DNA from: an uncultured Erysipelotrichaceae bacterium
Lineage (GTDB): Bacteria > Bacillota_I > Bacilli_A > RFN20 > CAG-826
Direction: 5' to 3'
DNA length: 13,270 nt
Assembly (NCBI GenBank): GCA_900321535.1
Contig: ONWJ01000247.1
Span: 1 to 13,270, forward strand
The translations under genes and the position numbers were made by a program. The notes below the pieces were generated by a model that ran no database searches, was not told where the DNA came from, and saw nothing but the letters and a program-made list of their open reading frames with translations. Position 1 is the first letter of the stretch, and every line of letters begins with the position of its first letter. This document shows positions 12,836 through 13,270 of this stretch, piece after piece.

Positions 12836-13270
12836 CTACGGACGGGGCTCTTCAACCTTGGTCTTGAGCTCCTTGATAAGCCCTCTTTCGAGAAGCGGCT
12901 CGTTCTCTTCGTAAGGGATGGGGTACTCTTCCCTGCGCTCCTCGCCCCTCACGAGCCCGAATCTCTCGGCGAGGGCGGCGATGAGCTCCTTGGCGTATTC
13001 GCATCTGCGCGCGCTCTTTATGCGGTACATGCAGGGGACGGAGGCGTACTTGGACGACTCGCAGAGCTCCACTTTGTACTTCGTGTTTTCGTAGTCGCCT
13101 GGCTCGAGCGCATAGTAGACGCAGAGGGTCTTGCCCCTCACGCCGAGCTTGATGAGCGCGGCCCTCCCCGAATTGAACGATTCGTAATGCCACGAGACGC
13201 GGCCGTTGACGTTTCTGTACGAGAGGATCTCGTTCTTGAGCTCCCGGTAATAGCCCTTCGCCTCGTCGGA
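12836..13270 (-). CDS. C-terminal fragment of a GC-rich gene with an uncharacterised repeat-type domain
   Basis: The minus frame is open from the window edge to a TAG ending at 12836, giving the last 144 residues. The internal GTG at 13141 is only the first possible start inside the window and not the real start, because similarity to a known pattern begins before it: YYRELKNEILSYRNVNGRVS, WHYESFNSGRAALIKLGVRG, KTLCVYYALEPGDYENTKY, then SVPCMYRIKSARRCEYAKEL. I recall this block as a domain, often tandemly repeated, in large uncharacterised Bacillota proteins; it has no function I know. The tail (about the last 40 residues) is charged and probably disordered. Hand counts of two 60-base lines give about 62-63% GC, against 32-53% for other genes sampled, and the codons are strongly GC-ending (GAG, CTC, AAG, GCC). 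This suggests recent transfer or an assembly join. Confidence 0.8.
   Translation of the reverse strand, partial: SDEAKGYYRELKNEILSYRNVNGRVSWHYESFNSGRAALIKLGVRGKTLCVYYALEPGDYENTKYKVELCESSKYASVPCMYRIKSARRCEYAKELIAALAERFGLVRGEERREEYPIPYEENEPLLERGLIKELKTKVEEPRP

Noticed and set aside
12852..13193. Overlapping 113-codon minus frame rich in Arg
   Set aside because: Arg/Ala/Gly-rich translation is the typical out-of-frame shadow of a GC-rich gene; the adjacent frame has conserved blocks and runs to the edge.

Overview
The window looks like a chromosomal segment of a low-to-mid-GC Bacillota or Mycoplasmatota-like bacterium, probably an uncultured gut lineage. The grounds are lipoproteins with Thr/Ser/Pro-rich linkers behind a short lipobox, TldD/TldE, several membrane diguanylate cyclases, and an XRE regulator paired with a small membrane protein. 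TGA is used as a stop (ends at 2012 and 12253), so the standard bacterial code applies and not the Mycoplasma code. The lineage is inferred from gene style only.

Layout from left to right. 1-1381 (minus) is a large lipoprotein cut off by the window edge, with a promoter, a cre-like site and a start-site palindrome upstream. 1546-1971 (minus) is a hotdog thioesterase. 2012-3385 and 3481-4602 (both minus) are GGDEF proteins with different sensory halves. A 279-base divergent intergenic region follows, then a third GGDEF protein with a dCache-HAMP sensor at 4882-6528 (plus). 6755-7660 (plus) is an unrecognised three-helix membrane protein. It converges on the tldD-tldE operon (7720-10403, minus) at a strong two-way terminator. 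10564-11925 (minus) is a lipoprotein with an internally duplicated pair of Big_2 plus beta-sandwich modules. 12050-12585 (minus) is a small membrane protein and XRE regulator operon whose promoter carries two matching operators. After another terminator, 12836-13270 (minus) is the C-terminal end of a GC-rich gene of clearly different composition.

Together the window encodes signalling (three putative c-di-GMP synthases with distinct inputs and no EAL or HD-GYP partner in view), cell-surface lipoproteins, a proteolytic pair and a self-controlled regulator. No phage, IS, CRISPR, rRNA or tRNA was seen. No intergenic gap exceeds 300 bases once the two edge-truncated genes are included.

The most distinctive signals are non-coding. 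Three genes (starts at 1971, 4602 and 11925) lack a Shine-Dalgarno sequence and have a -10-like hexamer ending exactly 6 bases before the ATG, which suggests leaderless mRNAs. The XRE operon has a near-textbook twin-operator promoter. Composition shifts sharply near 12810. I did not find a clearly new multi-gene defence or biosynthetic system.
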